Assembly: GCA_050486445.1 (NCBI GenBank)
Contig: JBJHDH010000015.1
Location: 1 to 64,000, forward strand
Direction: 5' to 3'
Length of the DNA: 64,000 nt
DNA from: Euryhalocaulis sp050486445
Lineage (GTDB): Bacteria; Pseudomonadota; Alphaproteobacteria; Caulobacterales; Maricaulaceae
Shown here: in pieces, positions 1 to 8,476 of the stretch
How positions within the stretch are numbered: position 1 is the stretch's first letter
Layout of the letters: each line of letters opens with the position of its first letter
The notes under the pieces: generated by a model
What the model saw: the letters and a program-made list of their open reading frames with translations, nothing else
The model's database searches: none
Told to the model about the DNA's origin: nothing
Program-made: the position numbers and the translations under genes

Positions 1-585
1 GGGACGTGCTCCGGCGGCGGCGGGCGGCGGCGGCGCGGCGGCGGCGCGGCCCAGCCCGCTTTCGGCCAGTTCCGGCAGGATCAGTACCTGCCCCACGCGC
101 AGCCGGTCCGGGTCAGGAACATAATTCAGCAGCAGCAGCGACGGCATATCCACATTATTGGCCAGCGCGATCTCGCTGATCGTGTCGCCCTGGCGCACCG
201 TATAGGTCGGCCAGGGCGGCAGGATCAGCGTGCGCCCGGCATAGAGCGTGTAAGGCTCGCGCAGATTATTGGCGCGCACGATCTGCTCGATGGTGAGCTG
301 ATAGCGTTCGGTGAGGCTGAACAGCGTATCGCCCGGCTGGATGACGACGCTCGACGGCCGCTCGGGCAACACCACGGCGGGCGCCTGCGTGCGCGGCGTG
401 CTGCGAATCTGACTCTGGGGCTGGACCTGAGCCGTCGCCCGCGGCGCGCTGCGAATATGGCTCTGCGCCGCGCCCTGACCGCCCGCGGCGCCGGGCGGGC
501 GGTTTTCGACATAGCCCGGCCCCGTCGCGCACGCCGAAGCGGACGCGATTGCAAGGATCGCGACGATCCGCGGAAAGCGCCGCAT
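1..585 (-). CDS. LysM-domain lipoprotein, C-terminus cut by window edge
   Basis: The frame is open from ATG at 585 to the left edge (195 codons), so the C-terminus is missing. The N-terminus is a short basic stretch and hydrophobic segment ending in a lipobox-like ASAC with Cys at residue 19, suggesting a lipoprotein. A Gln/Pro/Arg linker carries a duplicated S-x-IRS-x-PR motif. Two LysM modules follow, at about residues 80-123 (QPGDTLFSLTERY) and 127-171 (RQGDTISEIALANN), then an Ala/Pro-rich linker where the window stops. LysM binds peptidoglycan. In this lineage, lipoproteins of this design commonly end in an M23 (LytM) domain, as in NlpD/DipM-like division factors. That domain would lie outside the window, so the enzymatic role is inference. 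Confidence 0.75.
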   Translation of the reverse strand, partial: MRRFPRIVAILAIASASACATGPGYVENRPPGAAGGQGAAQSHIRSAPRATAQVQPQSQIRSTPRTQAPAVVLPERPSSVVIQPGDTLFSLTERYQLTIEQIVRANNLREPYTLYAGRTLILPPWPTYTVRQGDTISEIALANNVDMPSLLLLNYVPDPDRLRVGQVLILPELAESGLGRAAAAPPPPAAAGARP

Positions 586-804
586 TGCAACCCCGGGACA
601 AAAGGCCAGACCTGTGGCCAATCATCCCGCCGCCATGCTTAACCTTTCGCTAAGAGGCCGTGCGGGCGCGGTGATCTCCCGTAGCTGAACGCGCGCAGGG
701 GATGCCCCCGCCAGCCACAACCCTCATGCTGAACGCCTTCCTGAAACGCAAAGGGACGCGACCCGTCAGCGGATCGCGCCCCGATACGTCAGCAGCGGCT
801 CTCC

Positions 805-1854
805 TCAGTCGGCGAGGATTTCCTCGACGATCTCCAGCGCCTCCCGCGCCTGCGCATGGCCCTGGTCCGCCGCCGCGCGGTACCAGCGCGCGGCCTCCTC
901 AAAGTCCAGCTCCACGCCGTCGCCATATTCGTACATGCCGGCCAGATTGAACTGGGCGTTGACATCGCCCTGCTCGGCCGCGGCCTCGAACCAGCGCGCA
1001 GCCTCGGCATAGCTCTGCCCGACGCCATCTCCGGTGACGTACATGACGCCCAGATTGGTCTGCGCGTCCGCATGGCCCTGCTCTGCGGCGGCCTGATACC
1101 AGCGCGCGGCCTCCTGCGGATCCTGCGCCACATTCTGGCCGCTGGCGTACATCACGCCGAGATTATACTGGGCGGTTACGTCGCCGTTTTCCGCCGCCTC
1201 ACGCATCGCTTCAATCGGGTCGCGCGCCGTCGCGGCCTGTGGCTGGCCCTGAACCTCGGGGGGCGCCTCGCCGGTCAGCGCGGCCAGAGCCTGTTGCGCT
1301 TGGGGCATGCCCTGCATCGCCGCCTGGCGGAACCATTGTTCGGCTTCCGCCTCGTTCTGCTCGACGCCATCGCCATTCATATAGGCGACGCCGATACTGT
1401 ATTGCGCCTCGGCCATGCCCTGATCCGCGGCCTGACGGAACCAGTCCAGCGCTTCGCTGTGGCTCTGCCCCACACCTTTGCCTTCGGCATACGCCATGCC
1501 GAGCTGGAACAGCGCAGGCGGATAATTCTGTTGCGCGGCCTGGCGCAGGAAGCGCACGCCCTCGCTCTCGTTCTGCGCCACGCCCCGGCCATTAAGCAGC
1601 AGCATGCCGTACTGATACCGCGCCTCGTTATGGCCTTGCTGCGCCGCCTGGCGGAACCAGCGCGCGGCCTGGGAGTCGTCCTGGTCCACATCCTGGCCCT
1701 GCAGATAGAGCAGACCCAGATTGTATTGCGCGTCGAGATAGCCCTGCTGGGCGTGCTGGCGCAGTTCTCCAACAGTTACGCGCTGCGCCATCGCGGCGGG
1801 CGCGCAAAGGCAGATAGCCGCGCTCACAGCGGCGATGAGCTTGAGACGGAGCAT
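805..1854 (-). CDS. Secreted Sel1-like repeat (TPR-type) protein
   Basis: The 349-residue protein begins with a signal peptide ending near AMAQ (residue 23). The rest is seven complete Sel1-like repeats of 36 residues, with the pattern G-x-x-x-AQYNLG-x-x-Y-x-x-G-x-x-V-x-Q-x-x-x-EAARWF-x-x-AA-x-Q. Four lie before and three after a roughly 40-residue Pro/Gln linker near residues 195-230. Sel1 repeats are alpha-alpha protein-interaction scaffolds, often periplasmic or envelope-associated. No catalytic domain is present, so the partner and function are unknown. It is followed, with a gap of about 220 bp, by the LysM lipoprotein on the same strand. Confidence 0.8.
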   Translation of the reverse strand: MLRLKLIAAVSAAICLCAPAAMAQRVTVGELRQHAQQGYLDAQYNLGLLYLQGQDVDQDDSQAARWFRQAAQQGHNEARYQYGMLLLNGRGVAQNESEGVRFLRQAAQQNYPPALFQLGMAYAEGKGVGQSHSEALDWFRQAADQGMAEAQYSIGVAYMNGDGVEQNEAEAEQWFRQAAMQGMPQAQQALAALTGEAPPEVQGQPQAATARDPIEAMREAAENGDVTAQYNLGVMYASGQNVAQDPQEAARWYQAAAEQGHADAQTNLGVMYVTGDGVGQSYAEAARWFEAAAEQGDVNAQFNLAGMYEYGDGVELDFEEAARWYRAAADQGHAQAREALEIVEEILAD

Positions 1855-1972
1855 GGAACGGCCTCCCTATCGGTCCAGACGGTCTTTTTCCTACGATGGC
1901 GCAAGCGGATAACAGAGGGCAAGTCCTTTATGACAGCCCCCGCCAAACCCTGTCGCTCGAAAATACCGCGCT

Positions 1973-3178
1973 TTATTCCGCCGCGATCAGGTCCATCTGC
2001 CGCTTCAGATCGGCGAACGCCTCCATCGCCCGCGCGATCTGCGCGTCCGTATGGGCGGCGCAGACCGAACAGCGCAGCAGATAGGTGTTGGCAGGCGTCG
2101 CCGGCGGCAGCGCCAGATTCACATAGACGCCCCGGTCCAGCAGGCCGCGCCAGGCGCCGATCAGCGCCTCCAGCCCCGGCAGCTTCACCGCCACCACCGG
2201 ATTGGGTTCCGGCCCCAGATCGAAGCCAAGCCCCTTCAGCCCGCCATAAAACGCCTCGGTATTGGCGCGCAGCCGGGCAAACAGTTCCGGCCGCTCTTCC
2301 ATGATCTTCAGCGTCGCAATCGCCGTGGCGGCGATGGACGGCGGCAGCGACGCGGTGAACAGATACGATCGCGCCGCCATCCGCATCACATCGAGATGCG
2401 GATGGTTCGAGGCGCAGAAGCCGCCAATGGTCGCCACCGATTTCGAAAACGTGCCGAGCACGAAATCGACCTGGTCCTCGACGCCCACTTCCTCAGCCAG
2501 ACCGCGCCCGTTCGCGCCAAGCACACCCAGCGAATGCGCCTCGTCCACCGCCAGATAGGCGTTGTATTTCGTGGTGAGGTCCGCGATTTCCTTCAGCGGC
2601 GCCCGGTCGCCCAGCATCGAATAGATGCCCTCGACCACCACCATCTTGTTGCGGTCCTCGGCGCCCAGCTTGTTCAGCTTGCGCTCCAGATCGGCGACAT
2701 CGTTGTGGCGGAAGCGGATCACCGTCGCGTCCGTCATCTTGCAGGCGTCATAGATCGAGGCGTGGCTGTCGCCGTCGATCAGGATATATTCGTCCCGCCC
2801 GGCGACGCTCGCCAGGAATCCGAGATTGGCCTGATAGCCGGTGGTGAACACCATCGCCTTGTCGCGCTTCATGAAGCGGGCGACAGAGCGTTCCAGCTCT
2901 TTGTGCAGAGCATAGGTGCCGTTGGCGACGCGCGATCCGGTGGTGCCAACGCCAAAATCGCGGATCGCGTTGATCGCCGCTTCCTGCGCCGCCGGATCGA
3001 ATGTCAGACCCAGATAATTATTGGTGCCGAACAGCACGGTAGGCTTGCCGTCGATCACCGCCTCGGTCGGCGACGTCACCTTCTCCATCGTCACGGAGAA
3101 CGGATCGCCGCCGAGCATTTTCAGCCCTTCGACGCCCTTCACCAGATGGGCGAACTTGTCGAACAGGTCCTTGCTCAT
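1973..3178 (-). CDS. spt: Serine palmitoyltransferase
   Basis: A 401-residue PLP-dependent alpha-oxoamine synthase, the first committed enzyme of sphingolipid synthesis: it condenses serine with an acyl thioester to 3-ketosphinganine. Visible features are NNYLGL near residue 54, the cofactor-binding DEAH at 212-215 and the PLP lysine in GTFSKS (Lys246). Length fits soluble bacterial SPT. AOS relatives (KBL, AONS, ALAS) share the fold. The assignment rests on the neighbours: a private acyl carrier protein, an NAD-dependent reductase and an acyl-ACP synthetase, the same set as the Caulobacter ceramide cluster. It is the last gene of the operon, 24 bp after the ACP gene. Confidence 0.9.
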   Translation of the reverse strand: MSKDLFDKFAHLVKGVEGLKMLGGDPFSVTMEKVTSPTEAVIDGKPTVLFGTNNYLGLTFDPAAQEAAINAIRDFGVGTTGSRVANGTYALHKELERSVARFMKRDKAMVFTTGYQANLGFLASVAGRDEYILIDGDSHASIYDACKMTDATVIRFRHNDVADLERKLNKLGAEDRNKMVVVEGIYSMLGDRAPLKEIADLTTKYNAYLAVDEAHSLGVLGANGRGLAEEVGVEDQVDFVLGTFSKSVATIGGFCASNHPHLDVMRMAARSYLFTASLPPSIAATAIATLKIMEERPELFARLRANTEAFYGGLKGLGFDLGPEPNPVVAVKLPGLEALIGAWRGLLDRGVYVNLALPPATPANTYLLRCSVCAAHTDAQIARAMEAFADLKRQMDLIAAE

Positions 3179-3202
3179 GCCTGCTTTCTCATGCCATCCC
3201 GC

Positions 3203-3460
3203 TCAGGGTTTCGCCTCGGCCTGCACCCGGTCGGCCAGCTCCCCGACCGTGCGCACATTGGACAGCGTGTTCAGGGGAATCATCACGTCGAACTCTTCCT
3301 CAAGGGCGCACACCATGTCCATCACTGCGATGGAATCCACCGACAGCTCCTCCAGAATGTCCGTCGATTCGGTCAGCTCCACATTACCCGGATTATGCGG
3401 CGCCAGCTCACGCCGGATCGCGTCCAGAATGCTCTCCCGGCCGTTTACGCCCTCGCTCAT
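3203..3460 (-). CDS. Acyl carrier protein dedicated to sphingolipid synthesis
   Basis: An 85-residue ACP. The phosphopantetheine site is Ser43 in SVDSIAVMDMV, and the surrounding helix-2 residues (EELSVDS, ALEEEFDV) are acidic as in typical ACPs. I start it at MSEGVNG (3460) because a longer in-frame extension is Arg/Gly-rich and unlike any ACP. It probably presents the acyl chain loaded by the downstream-encoded acyl-ACP synthetase to serine palmitoyltransferase. It is not the housekeeping fatty-acid AcpP, which has a different DSLD-type site and context. It sits between the reductase and spt genes, on the same strand with short gaps. Confidence 0.85.
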   Translation of the reverse strand: MSEGVNGRESILDAIRRELAPHNPGNVELTESTDILEELSVDSIAVMDMVCALEEEFDVMIPLNTLSNVRTVGELADRVQAEAKP

Positions 3461-3491
3461 TGTTCCCCGGCCCTCGCCGCCAATCTGGCCC

Positions 3492-4439
3492 TCATAACCA
3501 GCCCGCCTTTCGATACCAATCCAGCGTTTCGCGCAAGCCGGATTCCAGATCCCGCGCGGGCAGCCAGCCAAAACGCGACTGAAACGCCTCCGGCGCGCAG
3601 GTCCAGTCCGGCCAGCACAATTCCCGCAATTTTCCGGCGGTCACCATGGGGGTGCGCCCCAGGGCCCGCGCCAGACCTTCATACGCCGCCGCGCCCGCGA
3701 TCAGAAGCGGCGCCGGCGCCGGAAACACCACCGGCCGCGTCCCGGTCACGGCGGCTGCCGCCCCCACGACTTCGGCCCAGGTCCGGCCGCCCGGCCGGCC
3801 GTCGTCGATTTCGTAAATCGCCCCGCTCGCCTGCCCGCTTTCCGCCCAGGCGAAGGCCGCCCCGGCCAGGTCCGCGACATGGATCATCGAGACCCGCGCC
3901 GCCCGCCCGGCCGGAATCGGCGCGATCCCCCGCGTGATCCAGCGCAGCAGTTTCAGCGTCTCGGCGTCGCCCGGCCCATAGACCGCGGGCGGGCGCAGCG
4001 CGTCCCAGCCAAGGCCGGTTTCCGCCGCCGCCGCGCGCACCGCCTCGTCGCCCTCGGCCTTGCTTCTTGCATAGTGGGAAAGTCCGGGCTCCCGCGCCGC
4101 CAGCGAGGACATCACCAGCAGGCGCGCACCCGCCATCGCCGCGGCGTGCGCCACGGCGCGCGCGCCGTCCCGGTTCACGTCATAGAAATCCGCCGCACTG
4201 CGCGCCTTGATCAGCGCGGCGCAATGCACCACCGCGTCCGCCCCGCCAGTCAGCGCCGAGAGCGCGCCGGAATCAGACAGCGCGCCGGAAATGCTCTCGA
4301 CCCCGGCCTCGCCCAGCGCCGGATCCAGCGGCCGCGCCCGCACCAGCGCCCGCACGCGCCAGCCCGCCTCGGCGAATCTTGCGGCGACCGCCGCCCCGAC
4401 AAAGCCGGAGGCGCCGGTTAGCGCGAGCGTTTTCGTCAT
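3492..4439 (-). CDS. cerR: NAD(P)-dependent epimerase/reductase, probable ceramide reductase
   Basis: A 315-residue extended SDR protein. The Rossmann motif TGASGFVG is at residues 8-15, VVHCAA follows, and the catalytic pair is YARSK with an upstream SSL serine. The start MTKTLALTGASG (4439) places the motif at the normal distance; a longer in-frame extension is Pro/Arg-rich and rejected. In Caulobacter the equivalent gene beside spt reduces the 3-keto group of oxidized ceramide. That role is transferred here from the conserved gene neighbourhood, since SDR sequence alone does not fix the substrate. The aasR stop lies 4 bp upstream of its start, indicating a tight operon. Confidence 0.8.
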   Translation of the reverse strand: MTKTLALTGASGFVGAAVAARFAEAGWRVRALVRARPLDPALGEAGVESISGALSDSGALSALTGGADAVVHCAALIKARSAADFYDVNRDGARAVAHAAAMAGARLLVMSSLAAREPGLSHYARSKAEGDEAVRAAAAETGLGWDALRPPAVYGPGDAETLKLLRWITRGIAPIPAGRAARVSMIHVADLAGAAFAWAESGQASGAIYEIDDGRPGGRTWAEVVGAAAAVTGTRPVVFPAPAPLLIAGAAAYEGLARALGRTPMVTAGKLRELCWPDWTCAPEAFQSRFGWLPARDLESGLRETLDWYRKAGWL

Positions 4440-4443
4440 AAGT

Positions 4444-6264
4444 CTAGGCGGCCAGACCCGCGGACGCCGCGGAATGGGCCACAACCCCCGCCGCCTCGGC
4501 TTCCCGCACATCGGCGGAGAACTTGCCGGAGAGATAAAACTGCTTGGCGCGCGAGCGCGACAGCTTGCCGGACGAGGTGTAGGGAAGGCTGCGCGGCGGC
4601 GCCAGAACCACGCCGCAATCCACGCCCAGCCGCTCCTGAATCGCAGCATGCACGGCGCGGGCGCGCGCCTCGCGCTCGGCCGGATCGGTCAGCCCGCTTT
4701 CCACCAGAATGATCGGCGCCTCGGTCCCGTCCTCCAGCGTGATGGAGAAGGCCGCCGTGGCGCGGTTGCGCACATCGCGCAGTTGCTCCACCGCCCATTC
4801 GATGTCTTCCGGCCAGATATTGCGGCCATTGACCAGGATCAGATCCTTGCTGCGTCCGGTAATCACCAGATCGCCGTCGATCATGTAGCCAAGGTCGCCG
4901 GTGTTCAGCCAGCGGTCGCCGGTCAGCACCCGCTTCGTGGCTTCGGGCTGGTTGAAATATTCGGTCATGATCGACGGGCCGCTCACAAACACCTGGCCCA
5001 CTTCGCGGTCGGCCAGGCGCTCGCCTTCCGGCCCGCGAATCTCGACATGATGCTCAGGGATCGGCCGGCCACAGCGCACAAACAGGCGCTGGCGCACCGG
5101 ATGGCCATTGATCCTGGGCGTGCGCGCCACGCGCTCGGATTCCAGCGCCTCCAGATCCACCGGATCGGCGCGGAAGCCGCTGCCCGGCGGCGTGAAGCTG
5201 ACGGTCAGCGACGCCTCCGCCAGCCCGTAAGAGGGCACGAAAGCCCCGGCGTCAAAACCGTTGCGCGCAAACCGCGCAGCGAACGCCTCCAGCACGTCGG
5301 CGCGGATCATCTCGCCGCCAAGGCCCGCGACGCGCCAGGACGACAGGTCAAAGCTGGTCTTCTCCCCGGCCCGGTCGGCGCGGCGGGTGCACAGGGCGTA
5401 GCCAAAGGTCGGGCTGGTCGCGATCGTGCCTTTGTTGCGGCTGATGAGTTCCAGCCACAGCAGCGGGCGCCGGGCGAAGGCGTCCGGCGACAAATAATCG
5501 GCCGAGAGCTGCGCCGCCATCGGCGACAGCATACAGCCCACCAGACCCATATCGTGATACAGCGGCAGCCAGGAGACCACCCGGTCGCCCTCCCGCGCCC
5601 CCGCGCCGTCGCGCGCCAGGCCGGTGCAGTTGGCCGAGAGCGCCAGCTGGGTCGCCGCCACGCCCATCGGCGTGCGCGTGGAGCCGGACGAGAACTGGAG
5701 ATAGCCGTATTCGTCTGACCGCAGCGGGGCCAGCGGACCTTCGCGGTCCAGCGCGTCCACAAAGTCCGGCGCGCCCGAAACCGGCACCCCGGCATCGGCG
5801 GCGGCTTTCTGGATCACTCCCAGATTCGCCTCCGAGGCGAACGCGGCCGAAGCCTCGCATCCGGTCAGCAGGCGGGCCAGTTGCTGCTCCCAGGCGCTCT
5901 CCCCGCCCAGCCGGATCGCGCTCGGCAGCGGCACAGGCAGCAGGCCGGCGTAATGGCAGGCGAAGAACAGTGTGATGAAATCGAAATTGGCCTCGGCCAG
6001 CAGGCCCACCCGGGCGTTGCGCGGCAGGCCCAGCCCGGCCAGCTTGCGCCCCCGCGCCTGCGCGGCTTCCGCAATATCGGCATAGGTCGCTGCGCGCACC
6101 AGCCGGCCGCGCGCATCGTGGAAATTAAAGCCTGTCGGCCCCTCCGCGGCGAATTCCAGCGCCTCCAGCAGCGTGGAGAATCCTCCCACGCGGCGCGCAC
6201 CGCCAGCCGTCGGCGTAACAGAAGCCGCCGCCGTGCTATCGGAACTCGTCGTCACCATCTGCAC
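4444..6264 (-). CDS. aasR: Fatty acyl-AMP ligase / acyl-ACP synthetase of ceramide operon
   Basis: A 606-residue ANL-superfamily adenylating enzyme. Visible core motifs are FSSGSTRTPMGV (phosphate loop), LPLYHDMGL, SYGLAEAS, NTGDLGY, TGRSKDLILVNGRNIWP, and the C-terminal catalytic lysine in TSSGKLSRS. The FAAL-like pattern fits a ligase that activates a fatty acid and passes it to an ACP rather than to CoA. Together with the ACP, reductase and SPT genes downstream it should provide the acyl-ACP for sphingoid base synthesis. It is the first gene of this leftward operon. The N-terminal 30 residues are Ser/Ala/Thr-rich and poorly conserved, so the exact start is uncertain. Confidence 0.82.
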   Translation of the reverse strand: MQMVTTSSDSTAAASVTPTAGGARRVGGFSTLLEALEFAAEGPTGFNFHDARGRLVRAATYADIAEAAQARGRKLAGLGLPRNARVGLLAEANFDFITLFFACHYAGLLPVPLPSAIRLGGESAWEQQLARLLTGCEASAAFASEANLGVIQKAAADAGVPVSGAPDFVDALDREGPLAPLRSDEYGYLQFSSGSTRTPMGVAATQLALSANCTGLARDGAGAREGDRVVSWLPLYHDMGLVGCMLSPMAAQLSADYLSPDAFARRPLLWLELISRNKGTIATSPTFGYALCTRRADRAGEKTSFDLSSWRVAGLGGEMIRADVLEAFAARFARNGFDAGAFVPSYGLAEASLTVSFTPPGSGFRADPVDLEALESERVARTPRINGHPVRQRLFVRCGRPIPEHHVEIRGPEGERLADREVGQVFVSGPSIMTEYFNQPEATKRVLTGDRWLNTGDLGYMIDGDLVITGRSKDLILVNGRNIWPEDIEWAVEQLRDVRNRATAAFSITLEDGTEAPIILVESGLTDPAEREARARAVHAAIQERLGVDCGVVLAPPRSLPYTSSGKLSRSRAKQFYLSGKFSADVREAEAAGVVAHSAASAGLAA

Positions 6265-6507
6265 CGTTTCCAGAAGCGGCCCCCTGATTCACCGGTCCCC
6301 CACTCATCGCGCACCTGTCGCGTTACCGGTCGCTGAAACCCCGTTGTTATAATAGCAGGAAATTCCAATCAATGCGCCGTGAACAGGCCCGGGCTCCACA
6401 GGCCCGGCCAGCGTTACCGGCCCGATTTCTGCATCATCTCCATGCAATTGCCAAATTTTCGGTTTATTCCGAAACTCTTGCAAGAAAAGAACCCGGGCGG
6501 GAACGGC

Positions 6508-6993
6508 ATGAACACAGGATTACAGGCGTTCATTCTGGCCGCCGGCGCGGCCCTTCTCGCCGCCGGAACGGCTTGGGCCGACGGGCCCAATGGCTCCCTC
6601 CACGACACGCTCTGGCAGACCGAGGACGGCAAATTCGTCGTCCGCATCTCCGAATGCGGGGCGGAGGAACTCTGCGGCGATCTGGTCTGGTTGCGCGATC
6701 CGATCAGCACCCGCACCGGCGAGCCGCGCCAGGACTACAGAAATCCCGACCCGGCCCTGCGCGAACGCCCGGTCTGCGGCCTGCGCATCGTGCAAGGGCT
6801 GCGCCCGCGCGAGGAAAACCGCTGGGCTGGCGCCCGGCTCTATAATCCGGATGACGGCTCATCCTATGGCGCGGCGATGCAGATCGACGAGGCTACCGGC
6901 CTGATGGCGCTGCGCGCCTATGTTGCGATCCGGGCGCTCGGCCGCACCATGCGCCTCTTCCCGCTGGAACAGCCCATCGAAACCTGCGCCTAA
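6508..6993 (+). CDS. DUF2147 family exported protein
   Basis: About 161 residues. A signal peptide (MNTGLQAF through GTAWA) is followed by the DUF2147 signature: LWQTEDGKFVVRISECG early on, then NPDDGSSYGAAM and a basic C-terminal G-x-MRL stretch. I start at 6508 because the Met there opens directly into the signal peptide; the in-frame extension to 6379 lacks sense as protein. Members are small periplasmic or secreted proteins of unknown biochemical function. It stands alone, divergent from the ceramide operon, across about 240 bp that hold the promoters for both. Confidence 0.8.
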   Translation: MNTGLQAFILAAGAALLAAGTAWADGPNGSLHDTLWQTEDGKFVVRISECGAEELCGDLVWLRDPISTRTGEPRQDYRNPDPALRERPVCGLRIVQGLRPREENRWAGARLYNPDDGSSYGAAMQIDEATGLMALRAYVAIRALGRTMRLFPLEQPIETCA

Positions 6994-7125
6994 AGCCAAT
7001 CGGCATTCATCTCTGAAGCAGCGCGCCCTGCTCCGAAGATTCAGGAAATAAAGACAGGGCGGCCTCCGCCGCCCGCGCCGGCTCTGCTATCCTTCCCCCA
7101 AACACAGAACCGGGGAGAAACAGAC

Positions 7126-7527
7126 ATGGCGGCGGAACTGCATATCCTTCTCTGGGCGGCGGCTTTGGGCCTCGCCCATATCCTGCTGGCGGCGATGGTC
7201 TGGACCCGCGAGGTCGGCCTTAAATACAACGCCGGCCCGCGCGACGAACCGCGCGAGGTCAAATCCGTCCTCGCCGGCCGCCTCTCCCGCGCGCGGCGGA
7301 ATTTCTTCGAGACCTTCCCGCTGTTCGCCGCCGCGATTCTGGTCGCCGCCATCGCCGGCAATACCGGCGGCCATGCGGGATGGGGCGCGCTGCTCTATCT
7401 GATCGCCCGCATCGTCTATCTGCCGCTCTATGCGCTGGGCATTCCGTATCTGCGCAGCCTGGTCTGGCTGGCCTCGATGATTGGCCTCGTCATCGTCTGG
7501 CTGGCGGCGGCTGGGATGCTGGCCTAG
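7126..7527 (+). CDS. MAPEG family membrane protein
   Basis: The protein has 133 residues and four predicted membrane helices: residues about 5-25, 60-80, 85-105 and 110-130. The MAPEG-type signature is between helices 1 and 2, where RLSRARRNFFETFPLF matches the conserved R-A-x-x-N-x-x-E loop. MAPEG proteins include membrane glutathione transferases and peroxidases in eukaryotes, but the bacterial homologues are mostly uncharacterized. GAGAAACAG upstream (about 7115) is a plausible ribosome-binding region. It is convergent with the end of the SUF operon, and a small imperfect hairpin lies between them. Confidence 0.82.
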   Translation: MAAELHILLWAAALGLAHILLAAMVWTREVGLKYNAGPRDEPREVKSVLAGRLSRARRNFFETFPLFAAAILVAAIAGNTGGHAGWGALLYLIARIVYLPLYALGIPYLRSLVWLASMIGLVIVWLAAAGMLA

Positions 7528-7531
7528 GCGC

Positions 7532-7576
7532 AGGCGCGGTGATCTCCCCTGTGCGTAGCGCGCAGAGAATCTCCGC
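7532..7576. repeat. Short palindromic intergenic repeat between MAPEG gene and sufA
   Basis: The core reads GATCTCCCCTGTGCG, TAG, CGCGCAGAGAATC, so the arms pair with one wobble. It resembles the GATC-CTCCCC repeat family seen at 661-705, 45470, 45952, 47021 and 52277-52497. Since it sits between two convergent genes it may also act as a weak bidirectional terminator, but there is no clean U-tract. Confidence 0.45.
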
Positions 7577-7945
7577 TCACGCCCGCTTCGCCTCGGCCAG
7601 CGTCACGCTCTCGCCACAGCCGCAGGCGTCTGTCTGGTTCGGATTGTTGAACACGAATTTGGAGTGGAGCTGCGTGGTCTCATAATCGATCTCGGCGCCC
7701 AGCAGGAACAGCACCGCCTTGGCGTCGATCACGATCTCCACGCCCCTGTCGGCGACGCGCTCGTCGAACTTCTCCGGCGCGTCCACCATCTCCATCACAT
7801 ATTCCATCCCGGCGCAGCCGCCATTCTTCACGCCGACGCGCAGAAACCCGGCGCCCTGCCGCGCCATCAGCGCCTTCACGCGCGCCGCCGCGCGATCGGT
7901 CAGCGTGACGACCTGGCCCGAGCCCATCTGGTTTGAAAGGGGCAT
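7577..7945 (-). CDS. sufA: HesB/IscA-type Fe-S assembly scaffold/carrier (SufA)
   Basis: A 122-residue A-type carrier. The three conserved cysteines are present: one in KNGGCAGMEYVM, and the C-terminal pair in TDACGCGESV. The start at 7945 (MPLSNQMGSG) gives the normal family length; upstream in-frame codons overlap sufT and are basic and low-complexity. It accepts [2Fe-2S]/[4Fe-4S] clusters from SufBCD and hands them to apo-proteins. It is the last gene of the SUF operon, 15 bp after sufT. ErpA- and IscA-type paralogues are hard to separate by eye; context supports SufA. Confidence 0.85.
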   Translation of the reverse strand: MPLSNQMGSGQVVTLTDRAAARVKALMARQGAGFLRVGVKNGGCAGMEYVMEMVDAPEKFDERVADRGVEIVIDAKAVLFLLGAEIDYETTQLHSKFVFNNPNQTDACGCGESVTLAEAKRA

Positions 7946-7959
7946 CACAGCATCCCCGG

Positions 7960-8436
7960 TTACAACATACCAAGTTCGAGGCGCGCCTCGTCGGACATCT
8001 TGTCCGGCGTCCAGGGCGGATCGAACACCATGTTCACCTCGGCCCCGCGCACGCCGGGCACGGCCTCCACGGCGTTTTCGACCCAGCCCGGCATTTCGCC
8101 GGCCACCGGGCACGCCGGCGCGGTCAGCGTCATCTGGATACTGACATCGTATTCGTCGGAAATATCGACGCCGTAGATCAGGCCCAGCTCATACACATCC
8201 ACCGGGATTTCCGGGTCATAGACCGATTTCAGCGCAGCGATGATGTCGGCAGTCAGACGCTCCAGCTCCGCCACCGGAATTGCGGACTCCGCCTTCTCCG
8301 CCGTCTCCGCATCATGCCCGCAGCCACAGCCCTGCGCGTGGTCATGCGCATGGCTGTGAGCGTCCGCGTCCGCATCCGCCGGTTCACGCGGCGCAGGCGG
8401 CGTCAGGCTGATAATATCCCGTGCGTTGTCTTCCAT
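7960..8436 (-). CDS. sufT: SufT / MIP18-family (DUF59) Fe-S assembly protein with His-rich N-terminus
   Basis: A 158-residue protein. The DUF59 core starts near residue 60 and has VYDPEIPVDVYELGLIYGVD, the hallmark DPE-IP-VNIxELGLIY motif, followed by MTLTAPACPVAGEMP with the conserved reactive Cys. SufT helps mature Fe-S proteins under high Fe-S demand. The first 45 residues are unusual: an Asp/Ala/His stretch (HSHAHDH) runs into CGCGH, which looks able to bind metal. It lies between sufS and sufA, all on the same strand with short gaps. Confidence 0.85.
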   Translation of the reverse strand: MEDNARDIISLTPPAPREPADADADAHSHAHDHAQGCGCGHDAETAEKAESAIPVAELERLTADIIAALKSVYDPEIPVDVYELGLIYGVDISDEYDVSIQMTLTAPACPVAGEMPGWVENAVEAVPGVRGAEVNMVFDPPWTPDKMSDEARLELGML

Positions 8437-8476
8437 CTCGATCCCTCAGGGCAAAATCCCTTTTGCCCGGCTCATC

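Noticed and set aside
2051..3937. 628-residue frame on the + strand, opposite spt and the reductase
   Set aside because: It is rich in His, Arg and Gln with no domain, typical of the antisense frame of GC-rich genes. The minus-strand genes have clear families.
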